In this document: piece by piece, positions 35,929 to 45,309 of the stretch | How positions within the stretch are numbered: position 1 is the first letter of the stretch | Layout of the letters: each line of letters starts with the position of its first letter | Source of the DNA: Gnetum montanum | Lineage: Eukaryota; Streptophyta; Gnetopsida; Gnetales; Gnetaceae | Direction: 5' to 3' | Length of the DNA stretch: 64,000 nucleotides | Assembly (NCBI GenBank): GCA_015680685.1 | Contig: MNCI01024352.1 | Location: forward strand, 933,004 to 997,003 | The notes under the pieces: generated by a model | The model's input: only the letters and a program-made list of their open reading frames with translations | What the model was told of the DNA's origin: nothing | Database searches by the model: none | Made by a program: the position numbers and the translations under genes

Positions 35929-36212
35929 TTAGGCAATGTAGCCAAGCAATCGAAGCTGTAAAGGTAAGTGAATAAGCATGCTAGTACATGTATAAATAGG
36001 GTCCCAACTTGTAAAATTATAAAAACTCCCGCTTTAAAATTAGAAAAAATTATGCTTTAAAATTTTTAGTAGTTTAAAATTTTTGATGTGATCTTATGTG
36101 TCAAGAAAAAGAATGAGAAGGCTGAGAGAAATACTGCAGAAACTGTAAAATAGAAAAACTGTTAAACAGAAAGTAATAGAAAAGCTTAAAGCATTGCACA
36201 ACATATATTGTT
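35887..36212 (-). repeat. Short 326-bp ribozyme-to-ribozyme unit
   Basis: It contains only the post-ribozyme leader and the pseudo-LTR with 'ttaaaatt' words, and no RT remnant. It looks like a deletion form of the 0.87-kb unit or a plain pseudo-LTR. Confidence 0.6.
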
Positions 36213-36252
36213 ACACAAAATATTTTTAGGGACTTGCACACCTCATCAGTGT
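36213..36252 (-). ncRNA. Hammerhead ribozyme-like motif m4 (shortened)
   Basis: Core CUGAUGA is intact, but stem I lost two bases on its 5' side and the second core part reads UAAA. 40 nt rather than 42. Confidence 0.5.
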
Positions 36253-37074
36253 TTAGGGAATGTGGCCAAGCAGCTGAAGCTACAAAGGCAAGGGAATGAG
36301 CATGCTAGTACATGTATAAATAGGGTCCCAACTTTTAAAATTAAAAAGCCTAATCTAAAATTAAAGTGGACCCCACTTATCATATGCGAGATGGGGGTGG
36401 GACATTGTACTGACAAAATTATTACATGATAGTATTTCAAAAGCGAACATGAAACATTCAACAAATCAGACCTTTTGGCTAAGTTGAAGGGTGTATAAGG
36501 ATTAGGAATTAGGAATTAGAGGAACCCTCATGTTTTCATGGTGGATATGAGGGGTCTAACACCAAATAATGTCATGCATGCAAGTGTCCAACTAAAACAA
36601 CAACAAATAAGAATCTTCAACAGCAATGAATAGATGAGTTGCAATGACGCTAAAGAAGAAATAGCCAGAGGTTGTGATGAAACTAAATAAAGAACCTTTA
36701 GAAAAAACCACAACCAAGAAGACCAACGTAAGTAGAGCGGTGGTCAAGACATGAATCAAATAGAAGAAACATGTTTTGGTCCGCAAAAATCTGCAACGTA
36801 ATCAAAACCCATGGAGAACCTACAAAAGGATTAAAAAGATTTGAAAATGGTTAAAATCTAGAGAACAATGAAATATGTTGTCAAGCAAGGCTCAACAATT
36901 CCAAGGCAACGAGATAGAGAGAAATTTTTAGGAATTTAAAATTTTTGATGTGATCTCATGCATCAAGGAAAAGAACGGGAAGGCTAAGAGAAATACTGTA
37001 GAAACTATAAAATAGAATAACTGTTAAACAGAAAGTAATAGAAAAGATTAAAGTATTGCACAACATATGTTGTT
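36213..37074 (-). repeat. Non-autonomous ribozyme-to-ribozyme unit N2 (862 bp)
   Basis: Same build as N1 and N3: shared leader, unique segment with a stop-free hydrophobic frame (36592-36786), about 200 bp of RT 3' end, and the pseudo-LTR. Length differs from N1 by 11 bp and from N3 by 7 bp. Confidence 0.7.
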
Positions 37075-37116
37075 ACATAAAACATTTTCAGGAACTTGCA
37101 TCCCTCATCAATGTGT
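37075..37116 (-). ncRNA. Hammerhead ribozyme-like motif m5
   Basis: Core UUGAUGA (one change) and GAAA; stem I partly mismatched (ACACA/UAUGU). First motif of the minus-strand series. Confidence 0.5.
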
Positions 37117-37316
37117 TTAGGCAATGCAGCCAAGCAGCCAAAGCTACAAAGGCAAAGGAATGAGCATGCCAGTATATGTATAAATAGGGTTCCAACCTTT
37201 AAAATTAGAAAGCCTCCTCTAAAATTAAAAATCCTGCTCTAAAATTAAAAATTCTACTCTAAAAATTTTAGGGTACTTAGAATTTTAGGGGACTTAAAGC
37301 TCATAGCATTGCCTAA
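37117..37316. repeat. Head-to-head junction of the Penelope-like array
   Basis: Orientation switches here. The left part matches the minus-strand pseudo-LTR ('tataaatagggttccaacc'), and the right part is the plus-strand leader ('gcattgcctaaacac'). Between them are 'ctctaaaattaaaaat' repeats and a 'gggtacttagaatttta' stretch also found at the outer end of copy A (about 32850) and in mirror form after copy B (about 39478-39490). Confidence 0.65.
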
Positions 37317-37358
37317 ACACATTGATAAGGGGTGCAAATCCCTAACAACGTTTTGTGT
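37317..37358 (+). ncRNA. Hammerhead ribozyme-like motif p1 (decayed)
   Basis: Core UUGAUAA with the GAAA part changed to UAAC; stem I ACACA/UGUGU is intact. It heads RT copy B. Probably inactive. Confidence 0.45.
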
Positions 37359-37489
37359 AACAACATACATTGTGCAATGCTATGAGCTTTTTATTACTTT
37401 TTATTTAACAGTTATTCTATTTTATAGTTTTTACATTATTTCTCTTAGCCTTCTCATTCTTTTCCTTAATGCATGAGATCCCATAAAAA

Positions 37490-39224
37490 ATTTTAAATCT
37501 CAAGGAATTCAGAGCCTTTGCGAGACTACTTCGATTATGCAACTTCTTCCAAGATAAACCAAAATAGGTGAATCTTTCTTCTTCACCTTTTTTGGAAGCA
37601 ATCTGTCTTGCTAAGTTGAAGTTACATTTTCAAAGCAAGTGGAATCCACCTGCCAATAGCTTCAACCAACACTTGAGGAAATATATTGTGGATTGTCTCT
37701 CTTCTCTTGAGGCTATTCTTTCTTCTTCTTCTTCAGATTTTTCTTGTAAGCCTCTACTTCTTCCAAAAATATTGAAACATTTTCATTCATTTTGTTGATA
37801 AAAATCTCAATATCTGTATTCTAGACTCCTCCTGGTACTTTCAAGAGTCCTTTATACGATTGTCAGATACTGATGTCTACTAACAAGTGGATATCATTCC
37901 ATGGGATCTCCTTCATCGTCAGCTTCTCTTTGTGATCAACCACTTTCCATAGGTTTTTTCTTATTTTTAGGATTCCCTTTTGAAATTCCAGGCTTTCAAA
38001 CCTTGTACTTTCTACCTGATCCTAAAAATCCATAAACTTGTTCTCGTTGGTCACCCCATTTTCTCCTATTCAGGATATTTTCTTGAGCTTGCCTCTCGCC
38101 TGCTCCACTACCTATTTTTTCCCATCCTTTTTTCTCAACCATATCATCTTTCAGACTCATCAACTCAAATCTGTGACCTCCACTTTAGATTCCTACCTCA
38201 AAATGTATTCCTCTTCACTTTTGATGTAGAATCTCTCTATCCTACTGTTTCCACAGATCAAGGCCTTATTGCTCTTCATGCTATGGTTGAGTCATACTTT
38301 CAGAATAACACTTTTGATTTGTAGGTTTTCTACATCAATGCCATCATGAAGCTTGCCTCTCTGGCCCTTAAAGAACATTTCTTGGAGTTTAATGGAGTCT
38401 TATACAAATATATTCGAAGCACTGCCATGGGTAGCAACTTTGTCGTTGTCTACACTTGCCTGTTTCTATGCCATTTAGAGAAACAAATCTTCTTTACACT
38501 AGGCTTCGAGCATCTTCTCTACTTTAAACAATATATTGATGATGCCTTTGGCATTTGGAGCGGTTCACAGGATTTCCTCTTCCAATTACTTGATCGGTAC
38601 ATTTCTTTCTATCCTACCATCAATATTATGTCCTCGGTATCTAGCTCCTCAGCAAACATTTTGGTTGTTTCCTTCTTCAAGGGTTCTAAATTTGTTAACA
38701 CTAGTATTCTTTATACTAACTATTATCAAAAATCCCTGAATGCTTATCAATACATCCCTTTCTCCTCTTGGCATCCTTGCTATCAAAAGAAAGTTTTCAT
38801 TATTGGTAAGCTCAAATGATACCTCATCAAAGAATCCTGCCTCGGTGATCTTCAGCAAATTCGACAACAACTCTTCCGATGACTTCATGCTCCAGGATAT
38901 TCTTCTTCCTTCTTGGTGCATTACTTCAACCTTGTTCCTTCTTCTTTTAAATGACATCTTCTAGACCGGCTTCATCAACACCATGATGTTCCCAATTGGA
39001 AACAAACCCCTCTTGTTTTCAAATTGGATTTTAGTCTTTCCACTAAATCCTTGAACTTGAGGGCCCTCCTAAACCCTATTCTTTCTTGGCTTTGCCATAA
39101 AGATTTGAGTCTCCTGAACATTATTTTAGATGCTATCACCTATTGGAGGAATCTTAGAAAGATTCATTCTTTTCTCGTCAAGAACAAATTCAAGTGCACT
39201 AGTCCCACCCTCAGCTTGGCCTGA
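37490..39224 (+). pseudogene. Penelope-like reverse transcriptase, copy B
   Basis: Collinear with copy A over about 1.73 kb in opposite orientation. N-terminal part at 37490-37800. RT landmarks: 'FTFDVESLYPTVSTDQGL' (motif A, near 38220-38270), 'RSTAMGSNFVVVYTCLFLCHLEKQIF' split by numbering around 38420-38490 (motif B), 'QYIDDAFGIWSGS' (motif C, near 38530), 'ILVVSFFKGSKFVNTSI', 'FSSWHPCYQKK' (a PLE signature), and the thumb 'NLRALLNPILSW', 'LVKNKFKC'. Frameshifts occur near 37800-37980, 38325 and 38820. The end is the same as in copy A: a stop soon after 'KFKC', with no GIY-YIG domain and no zinc-finger linker before the pseudo-LTR. No endonuclease domain lies upstream either. Confidence 0.85.
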
Positions 39225-39340
39225 ATGAGTGGGGTCTGTTCTAATTTTAAAACTTTCCCACTTCTCTAATTTTAAAAGTTGGGACTCTATATATTCTTAT
39301 CTTGCACTTGTTGCTCAAACCACAAGCATTGCTTCTATAA

Positions 39341-39382
39341 ACATACTGAAGAGGGGTGAGACTCCCCGAAAACATTTTATGT
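39341..39382 (+). ncRNA. Hammerhead ribozyme-like motif p2 (intact core)
   Basis: Stem I ACAUA/UAUGU, core CUGAAGA, stem II GGGG/CCCC with a 7-nt loop, GAAA, stem III of two A-U pairs with a 2-nt loop, triplet UUU. Compared with p4, stem I has changed on both strands and still pairs. The best-preserved motif in the window. Confidence 0.75.
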
Positions 39383-39479
39383 AGTCACTTTGCTTTTATG
39401 TTTAAGATTTTCGCTTGATTTTTCTTTAGTCTCTCTATCTTTCCATCTTTCCTTCAGCTGCACAAAATCTTACTTAAAA

Positions 39480-39775
39480 TTTTAAGTACCCTATTTTTAA
39501 AGCAGAATGTTCTCTAATTTTAAAGTAGGAGTTTTAAAATTTTAATCTAGAAGTTTCTCTAATTTTAAAGTAAGAGTTTTTCTAATTATAAAGCAAGAGT
39601 TTTTCTAATTTTAAAGTGGGAGTTTCTCTAATTTTAAAATGGGAGTTTTTTTAATTTTAAAGTAAGAGTTTTTCTAATTTTAAAGCAGGAGTTTCTCTAA
39701 TTTTAAAGCAGGAGTCTTTTTAATTTTAAAGCATGAGTTTCTCTAATTTTAAAGTAGAATTTTTTATAATTTTAG
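39480..39775 (+). repeat. AT-rich array of 'ctaattttaaag' units
   Basis: About ten units of roughly 27 bp ('tctctaattttaaagtaggagttt') between motifs p2 and p3. The same word occurs in one to three copies in the other pseudo-LTRs, so the array is an expansion of a normal pseudo-LTR part. Confidence 0.85.
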
Positions 39776-39857
39776 AAGTTGGGACCCTATTTATACATGT
39801 ACTGGCATGCTCATTCCTTTACCTTTGCAGCTTCGACTACCTAGCCGCATTGCTTAA

Positions 39858-39899
39858 ATACAGTGATGAGGGGTGCAAGTTTCCAAAAATGTTTTGTGT
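39858..39899 (+). ncRNA. Hammerhead ribozyme-like motif p3 (decayed)
   Basis: Core GUGAUGA and AAAA; stem II weakened (GGGG/UUCC). Probably inactive. Confidence 0.45.
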
Positions 39900-40726
39900 A
39901 ACAAGATACGTTTTGCAATGCTATGAGCTTTTTATTACTTTCTATTTAACATTCTTTTTGTTTTACAGTTTCTACAGTATTTTTCTCAGCCTTCCCATTC
40001 TTTTCCTTGATGCACGAGATCCCATCAAAAATTTTAAGCCTAAAAATTTCTCTCTATCTTGTTGCCTTAGAATTGCTAAGCTTTTCTTAACAACATCTTT
40101 CCCTATTTTTTGGATTATAACATTTTTCATATTTTTTTCTATTTTGGTTAGGTATTAATCCTTTTGTAGGTTCTCCATGGGTTTTGATCACGTTGCAAGT
40201 TTTTGCAGACCACGACATGTTTCTACTCTTTGATCCATGTCTTGACCACCACTTTGCTTATGTTATTCTTCTTGGTTGTGGTTTCTTCTGAAGGTGCTTT
40301 CTTCAGTTTTATCACAACTTCTGGTTGTTTCTTCTTTAGTGTTATTGTAGCTCTTCTATTCATTGCTATTGAAAACTTTTCTTCGTTGTTGTTTTCAGCT
40401 AAACGTTTATGTACATGACATTCTTTGGTGTCAAACCCCTCATGTCCACCATCTAAACATGAGAGTTCCCCTAAACCCTATACACCCTTCAACTCTGCCA
40501 AAAGATTCGATTTATTGAATGATTCATGTTCACTTTTGAAATACTATTCTACAATAGTTTTGTTAATACCACGTCTCACCCTCATCTCACCTCTAATGAG
40601 TGGGGCTCGCTTTAATTTTAAAGTGGGAGTTTTTATAATTTTAGAAGTTGGAACCCTATTTATACATGTACTGACATGCTCATTCCCTTGCCTTTGTAGC
40701 TTTGGTTGCCTAGCTGCATTGCCTAA
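39858..40726 (+). repeat. Non-autonomous ribozyme-to-ribozyme unit N3 (869 bp)
   Basis: Shared leader to about 40040, unique segment 40040-40430 with the stop-free hydrophobic frame (40203-40418, opens at TTG), RT 3'-end homology 40430-40620, pseudo-LTR to p4. Same order as N1 and N2. Confidence 0.75.
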
Positions 40727-40768
40727 ACACACTGATGAGGGGTAGAAGTACCCGAAAACGTTTTGTGT
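40727..40768 (+). ncRNA. Hammerhead ribozyme-like motif p4 (intact core)
   Basis: Stem I ACACA/UGUGU, core CUGAUGA, stem II with at least three G-C pairs, GAAA, minimal stem III, triplet UUU. GCATTGC before and GCAATGC after can form a 7-bp extension of stem I across an asymmetric internal loop. Confidence 0.75.
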
Positions 40769-40907
40769 AACAACATACATTGTGCAATGCTATGAGCTTT
40801 CTATTACTTTTTGTTTAACAGTCTTTCTGTTTTACAGTTTCTACAGTATTTCTCTCAGCCTTTCCGTTCTTTTCCTTAACACATGAGATCCCATCAAAAA
40901 TTTTAAG

Positions 40908-41400
40908 CCAAAACATTTTAAGCTCCAAAACATTTCAGGCATAAAATGGAACACTATTCTCTAAATGAGACTCAAACTCCTTTTACCCGTCCTATAGGGG
41001 CTCGTCATAGTTTGATGCTGCATCATGCTCTTTCGACCCACTTACTCTAACGAGTTGGTCTAGTAGCCACCTAAAGGTGTCAGTTAGTGGGATGAACACA
41101 TTAAGTGTAGGAAGGAACTCCTTCCTATTTTGATAAATGATTTCAAAGCTGCACTTTTCATCCATTTCTTGGTAGTCTAGGGACAGACTTTCCTGAAGCT
41201 TTACATAAAGAAATTTATATCTTTCATCATCCAACATCCTGTATTTAGGTGGTTGGTTATGTAGCTTGAGTGACTACCATTATGGTTGTACAGGATTGAG
41301 CAGTGGCTTGATGTCTACTACCTATTGGATGGGATGAGTTACCTCCATACTTAGGGTAGAAGTTGAAGGGTTCATGGGATTCATGTTAACATGTAGAAAA
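40908..41400 (-). pseudogene. gag: G1 gag, N-terminal part
   Basis: An 81-codon frame (40992-41237) starts MLDDERYKFLYVKLQ and is followed by stops. I do not recognise a domain in it, but it lies between the 5' LTR/primer-binding site of G1 and the rest of gag beyond the Penelope-like insertion, so it should be the gag N-terminus or a leader ORF. Confidence 0.5.
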
Positions 41401-41780
41401 GCTTTAGGAAAGACAATGCTGAATAGAAAATGATTAAATGTAGAAAACATTGAGAAAATGGCTAAGTGTGAAAACTATGAAAGTAGGCCAGAAAATGACT
41501 ATCTTTGGAAATGTTGTTAAAAAGTGACTAACTTTGGCATTATGCTCTTTAGAGCTTCACACAATGAACATAGTTGGGCTTTCGTCCTACAGGGTTCTAA
41601 TGGAACCTACAACTAGGACCAATCTACACTAACCAAAATGCAAACAACTCCTATGCTGGCTTATGATCTAGCTACTGCCATGGAAGATCCATAGGGGTGT
41701 TACATATACACTAGCTTACCACTAGTAATGGGGGTGCAGAAAGCATGTGGGACTACCCTTGAACACAAAAGGAATGGGAG
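41401..41780 (-). other. G1 leader between primer-binding site and gag
   Basis: No coding frame is seen. It lies where an untranslated leader with packaging signals is expected. Confidence 0.5.
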
Positions 41781-41798
41781 GTTCTCCTTCTAGTGCCA
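41781..41798 (-). other. Primer-binding site of G1
   Basis: Minus strand TGGCACTAGAAGGAGAAC, 7 bp from the LTR. The TGG start fits a tRNA 3' CCA. Tat/Ogre elements often use tRNA-Arg; I could not confirm the tRNA. Confidence 0.6.
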
Positions 41799-41805
41799 AA
41801 AACTA

Positions 41806-43468
41806 TGACGTTCGAAAACATCAGTGGCTAGAACAATGAGAGGTAAGAGGGAATATAGCCTAGCCCTGAATCTATGTGAGGGTCATGCTGGGGAACGAAA
41901 ACAAGGTGCCCTCAACAGTCTAGTTGATCAGATAGGGACTTAAGTGATGTTACAACAATCATGTGCAAAAGGGGTTTATATTGTGTTACGCACTAACATC
42001 GGGACAAGCTAAGCCAGAGCATAGTAGGGTGTCCTGGCCTGAGAACAATAATGTGAATGTGCAAATATGTGTCAAACAGTAGAAAATTGCAAGGGTTATG
42101 CTTAATATTAAATAACAATGCTTAGAAAAATGGACTAGAGCCAAAGCATGAAAAATTCACTACCCCAAAAAGGGGAGCATAGCTATTGCAGGAGGAGAGG
42201 TGAGAATGGTATGTGGTGTACAGGCAAGCATAGTGGTAGCATAGCACTGTAGTTAGTCTCTAGGACACTTGCAATGTGGAGCTAATAGCTATCATGGGGA
42301 TTGAACTTGTTGGATTGGCTGTTGATGTGTCCTATGGGTGCAATGATGAACTACATTTTGGAAGGCACCAAGGTGTGAAGCTCAAGTGCTCAAGTGTAGG
42401 AGTGCAAGGGATGCTCAAAAATTTAAAATGTCCAATGCTCTTTTGATTTGCTAACCCCTAAAGTGCTCAACATCGAGGTATTTATAAGACTAGATTTAGT
42501 GTGAAATGCAAATCCAGCACCATGTGGCATGGGTGCCATGTGACATCAGCTTTGATCGGGTTACATTGACATGTTACGCTCTCATGAGAGCAGGAAAGTG
42601 TTATACTCTAAAGAACAGCATCAAGTCCTCAAAGATTGCTAAATTGTGACTACACTACCTAGACTACACATGCTAGAGTTTGAAAAGACTGCAATGTACC
42701 TGCAAACAATGCAAAGATAATGTGACTTGGAGGCTATGCTCTATGACTATGTCTTCCCCTCTTTTCAATAGGGTCAAACATAGGAACAATTCTGGGGACC
42801 AATGGCAGTGCAAAAGGGGATGCAAATTAATGATCTTGGTTGCCAAAGAAATGTCAAAGCTAAGACAAAGGTCGATGGTGAGTTCTAGAAGCTTTTGGAG
42901 GCTATTAGAGATATTTTTTTGATGTTAAGCTAGCTATGCTCTAGAGCATAATACAACACTTAGTGAAAATTTGCAAAATTTTGATATTTCACACTATTTA
43001 TGCTAGATACATTGGGGAGCATAGTAAAGCATAGTAGGGATACTTAGCCAAATTTTAACAAAATCTGTAGTTTTCCTTCATGGTACATTAGCTATGCTCT
43101 AGGGCATAGAAGGAAAGGTAGCCTTGGAAGTTAGAAAATGTGCCAAATGTGTCTTCCATGTTGAGCTAGCTTAACATATCCTCATTTAACACTTAGGCAA
43201 AACTAGAAACTGGAACTTGTGCTACACTTGCTACACTATGGGGCATAGCAATCCAAGAGATAGAAAATTTGCTAAACTATTTTGTCCATCATAAGCAATA
43301 CTGACAACCTCTAGCCTAGTACTTAGGGGAACTATCCACTGGATCTTATGTGCTACACTAGCTACGTTGGAGAGCATAGCACCAACACTTAGAAAAAATA
43401 TGTTAAGTTTTAACACTTAGATAAATTTGCTATTGAAGATGCAGAAGCTCAAAATTAGTGGTGTTTCA
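41806..43468 (-). repeat. 5' LTR of Tat-like element G1 (1663 bp)
   Basis: It starts TGACGTTCG and ends GGTGTTTCA (plus view), matching 20182-22068 with indels. Minus-strand TATAAATA at 42479-42486. It is shorter than the 3' LTR because repeat units in 42.95-43.4 kb were lost. Confidence 0.85.
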
Positions 43469-43469
43469 T

Positions 43470-43474
43470 CAATG
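43470..43474. other. Right target-site duplication of G1 (CAATG)
   Basis: Pairs with 20176-20180. Confidence 0.7.
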
Positions 43475-43639
43475 TACCTAGCACTTATTAACAAAAATTT
43501 AGAAAATCACACCAAATAAAAGAAAAAATATAAAAGTGTAAAATGTTTAAGAAATATCAAACGTACTAACGATGCTATAAAACAAAAATTAGAAAGATTA
43601 ATAGAGTAAAAACAAAAAGATGTAAAAGAAAAAAAAATT

Positions 43640-44918
43640 AGAAAACCTGAGAAGCCACTTTGTATGATTAGCATGAATGGCCATCTCCCCCATTACTAAG
43701 TTAAAAGTAGGAGATCCAAAATATTGAGTGTGGTTGTCCATCTAATAAGGTGCTTGTTGTGTTAGCTAGTGTATGCTCATGGAAATGTTTAATTTGTTAG
43801 ATGTTGACTAGCCATTTCTTTTTTGGGCTCTCAGGTTTATAGATCATCATGGCCTTAGAAGGAAAAGTCTCATAAATAATATAAGGTTCTTCCCACAATG
43901 TTTGAAACTTAGTTCATTGAGGTATGTGTGTCAAGTTCCAGTAAAGAACCTTGTCTCCTAGTTGAAATTTTATTTTTCTAATTTTTAGGTCATGACACTT
44001 TTTGTTATAAGCCTTGTGCAATTCATTAGATGATAGGGCTACTAATTGGTTTTTCATCTAGTAGGTTGAGATTCATCAGTTGTTCTTTTTATGCTAACTT
44101 AAGTCAAGGTCAAGGTCACAAGCTATAGAAAGTGTACAGAGTTTGGATTGAATAGGAAGTATTGGTAATTTGTCATACATAAGCTCACATGGAGAATAAC
44201 CTATAGGAAGTTTCCATGTTGAGTGGTAGGCCCACAAGGCATCATTGAGTTTTGTGCTTTAGTCCTTCCTATACTTGCTAACAGTTCTTGTTAGTATCAT
44301 TTTGATTTCCCTATTGGTAACCTCAACTTGACCGTTAGCTTAGGGATGGTAAGGTGTTGTGAGTTTATGTTCAACCCCAAAGTGTTGCATGAGCGTCCAA
44401 AAAGTAGTGCCTATAAAATGAGTTCCATTGTCAAAAATTAATGTACATGGCACACCAAACCTATTTACAACATTTTTTTGTACAAACCCAACATCAATAG
44501 AAGATGTACAATTGATGATAGCTATTGCTTCTACCCAATTCATACAATAGTCAACAATGACTATGATGTACACCTTTCCATTTGACATGGGTGTGATGGA
44601 ACCCATTAAATCAATGCCCCAAATGTTGAATGGTTCTAGTGGTTGAATCCATTATTGAGGTCCCTACATTTGATCAGTCATTCCACCATCTCATTGGCAT
44701 TGTCCACAAGAGAAAACATAATGATGAGCATCCCTGAAGAGTATTGGCCAATAGTACCCTACATTCAGGATTTTAATGGTTGTGCATCTCCTAGCATAGT
44801 GTCCTCCACACGAACCTTCATGATCATCTTGAAGAACACATAGTTGATCAGTATTAGGGACACACCAAAGAACTAGCCCATTGGTGCACACCTTGTAGAG
44901 GCGTCCGTTGATTTCCAT
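43640..44918 (-). pseudogene. int: G2 integrase (Athila lineage)
   Basis: From 44918 downwards: a zinc-binding domain ('HEGSCGGHYARR', 'GYYWPILFRDAHHYVFSCGQCQ'), typical of Athila. The core follows with 'VDYCMNWVEAIA' and the second Asp in 'IFDNGTHF', then near 44.33 kb a stop followed by 'NGQVEVTNREIK' with the catalytic Glu kept. The C-terminal domain is readable to about 43.7 kb ('GDKVLYWN', 'WEEPYIIYETFP'). Several stops. Unlike the Tat copies here the catalytic Glu is present. Confidence 0.85.
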
Positions 44919-44919
44919 G

Positions 44920-45309
44920 AAGTGCTTTACCTAGTGAAGAAATTATTGTTTCTTCCAATGGTCTGACCCTTGTGAAATCCCCTTTGAAATTCTCCATATT
45001 GATTACTAGGAAATCAATAGGATAAGACCACCCATAGATAGTAGTCACAATGTCTTCTACAAGTTCCAATGAAATAGTGATGAACTAGTCTACCAATTCT
45101 AATCTTATGTTACTCTTCTTAAGAGGAGATAGGTTCCAAGTAATATACATCTCATGAGAAATCAAATTAACACTAGAACCTAAATCGAGAAGACCCTTGC
45201 ATGATTCATTCCCAACAATCTCCAAGTAAATTAGAGGACTTCCAAGATTGCCTAATTTCTTAGGAAGGTTTCCTACATGGATCCAATCAAACATAGTGTG
45301 AGTAAGCAT
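44920..45309 (-). pseudogene. G2 aspartic protease, directly joined to integrase
   Basis: The frame 45085-45309 contains 'GLLDLGSSVNLISHEMY', the D-L-G-S/A-S-V-N-L active-site motif typical of Athila protease. It continues after a shift (44854-45069) with 'YPIDFLVINMENFKGD', the second conserved part. RT and RNase H should follow but do not: within about 50 codons the integrase N-terminus begins (near 44.92 kb). Confidence 0.8.

Larger units (their letters stand above)
32845..40907. mobile_element. Penelope-like element array: two divergent RT copies with ribozyme-bounded units
   Basis: Everything between the two halves of the G1 gag belongs to one Penelope-like family. From a head-to-head centre near 37.27 kb the minus-strand series reads: ribozyme, 0.86-kb unit, ribozyme, 0.33-kb unit, ribozyme, 0.87-kb unit, ribozyme, RT copy A, ribozyme. 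The plus-strand series reads: ribozyme, RT copy B, ribozyme, AT-rich array, ribozyme, 0.87-kb unit, ribozyme. Penelope-like elements are retroelements with pseudo-LTRs; tandem and inverted partial copies and hammerhead ribozymes are known in the group. No target-site duplication could be set. Confidence 0.85.

Noticed and set aside
39733-40158. 141-codon hydrophobic frame resembling a multi-pass membrane protein
   Set aside because: It runs across a pseudo-LTR, a ribozyme motif and a leader. The same T-rich reading appears in all pseudo-LTR copies, so hydrophobicity reflects base composition.
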